Origin: Muricea muricata | Taxonomy: Eukaryota > Cnidaria > Anthozoa > Malacalcyonacea > Plexauridae | Assembly: GCA_963855995.1 (NCBI GenBank) | Contig: OY979722.1 | Coordinates: 2,728,001-2,792,000, forward strand | Reading direction: 5' to 3' | DNA: 64,000 bases | In this document: positions 63,401-64,000 of the stretch, in pieces | Layout of the letters: the number at the start of each line of letters is the position of its first letter | Numbering within the stretch: position 1 is the first letter of the stretch | Translations under genes and position numbers: made by a program | Notes under the pieces: model-generated | What the model saw: only the letters and a program-made list of their open reading frames with translations | Database searches by the model: none | What the model was told of the DNA's origin: nothing

Positions 63401-64000
63401 TCATTTGGACATTTCCACCAAGTTTCAATGAATTCCATTACAAATTGGACATTTTCAAAATTTAAGGTACAATTCTATAACAATTACCAATGAGGAAAAA
63501 GTTTGAAGAAGAGGTATCTCCCACTAAGCTTTTGCAAATATAATGAGACAACTCCAAAGTTAGTTTATTCTTAAGAGACCAGCGGTACAGTGATGCGTGC
63601 AAAATTTCAACTGATTTCGATGAAAAATGGAAAGGTTATGAATCAAGACAGCTAGCACATTGAAAGAGCCATTGAGAGGCTAAATGGGTAAAACAATGGG
63701 CAAGCTGAATCATAACTAGAATTCATTTAAAGAACTCCGAACTGAGTTTTTTCACAAACAATGCGTCATTTGAACATTTCCACCAAGTTTCAATGAATTC
63801 CATTACAAATTGGACATTTTCAAAATTTAAGGTACAATTCTATAACAATTACCAATGAGGAAAAAGTTTGAAGAAGAGGTATCTCCCACTAAGCTTTTCC
63901 AAATATAATGAGACAACTCCAAAATTAGTTTATTCTTAAGAGACCAGCGGTACAGTGATGCGTGCTAAATTTCAACTGATTTCGATGAAAAATGGAAAGG

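Larger units (their letters stand above)
20255..64000. repeat. 365-bp satellite array, about 120 monomers, runs off window
   Basis: Monomers start at GGGTAAAAC: 20255, 20620, 20985, 21350, 21715, 22080, 22445, and so on to 63685. There are 119 full units and one partial, all head to tail, with no interruption. Period is 365 bp with rare indels (+1 near 22,565; losses near 36,235, 37,253 and 37,995). Monomers are AT-rich and differ at a limited set of diagnostic sites: AACTGAG/AACTAAG/AACTAAAA; CAAAATTTAAGG versus ATAAATTTATGG; TTATTCTTAAGAG versus TAATTCATAAAAG; GACAGCTAGC versus GACTGGTAGC. TTGGACATTT occurs twice, 40 bp apart, in each unit. Most units carry AAGCTT and GAATTC. No open frame spans more than one monomer. 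Long homogeneous tandem arrays of this kind are typical of centromeric or other heterochromatin; the location is not shown by the sequence. Confidence 0.97.

Noticed and set aside
20255..64000. Hammerhead ribozyme in the satellite monomer
   Set aside because: The CTGATTTCGATGAAA string resembles the ribozyme core, but CTGATGA is absent on both strands, so the catalytic core is not present.
20255..64000. CRISPR-like array
   Set aside because: The repeats are directly adjacent 365-bp monomers with no unique spacers, in an intron-rich eukaryotic genome.

Overview
The window looks like nuclear DNA of an early-branching marine animal. A stony coral or another anthozoan is my best guess. It is AT-rich, carries animal-type genes split by many short GT-AG introns, and has non-autonomous inverted-repeat elements in several introns. 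One of these has ends beginning CAACCTCGTTCCCAGGG, which I associate from memory with coral genomes; the species is an inference.

From 1 to 18.5 kb there are four protein-coding genes, each rebuilt by hand from GT-AG junctions with consistent reading phase. (1) WDR88-like, + strand, 264-3522, 5' end outside the window: a complete seven-blade WD40 propeller followed by a C-terminal CxxC...CxxC zinc ribbon. (2) FAAP24, - strand, 6426-4309, six exons, 237 aa: the Fanconi core-complex DNA-binding subunit. (3) A CWC2-type spliceosome factor, + strand, 6872-12162, seven exons, 419 aa, with WW, Torus, CCCH and RRM parts. (4) NCOA5, - strand, 18519-12937, six exons, 607 aa, with an N-terminal RRM. 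WDR88/FAAP24 and CWC2/NCOA5 are convergent pairs. FAAP24 and CWC2 are head to head and share a 445-bp promoter region.

From 18.5 to 20.25 kb there is no convincing gene. The stretch holds one copy of a duplicated 150-bp repeat, two short hairpins, a 35-codon reading frame behind a perfect AAGATGGCGGC motif, and five copies of a 10-bp repeat ending in a 14-bp palindrome.

From 20,255 to the window end (64,000) the sequence is one satellite array with a 365-bp monomer: about 119 full copies plus a partial one, all in the same orientation, with no interrupting gene or transposon. It has nested higher-order structure (2-, 3-, 4- and 6-monomer tandem blocks and copies 10, 30 and 36 monomers apart). 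Two differently homogenised domains meet near 35.7-38 kb, where most indel-bearing monomers cluster.

Functionally, CWC2 and NCOA5 are RNA-binding nuclear proteins, FAAP24 acts in DNA crosslink repair, and WDR88 is a poorly characterised WD40 protein. WDR88 and FAAP24 also lie close together on human chromosome 19q13.11, so their adjacency here may be old. The most unusual items are the nested satellite beginning 1.7 kb from an NCOA5 start codon, and a fungal/plant-type CWC2 protein with a WW domain in an apparent animal genome.
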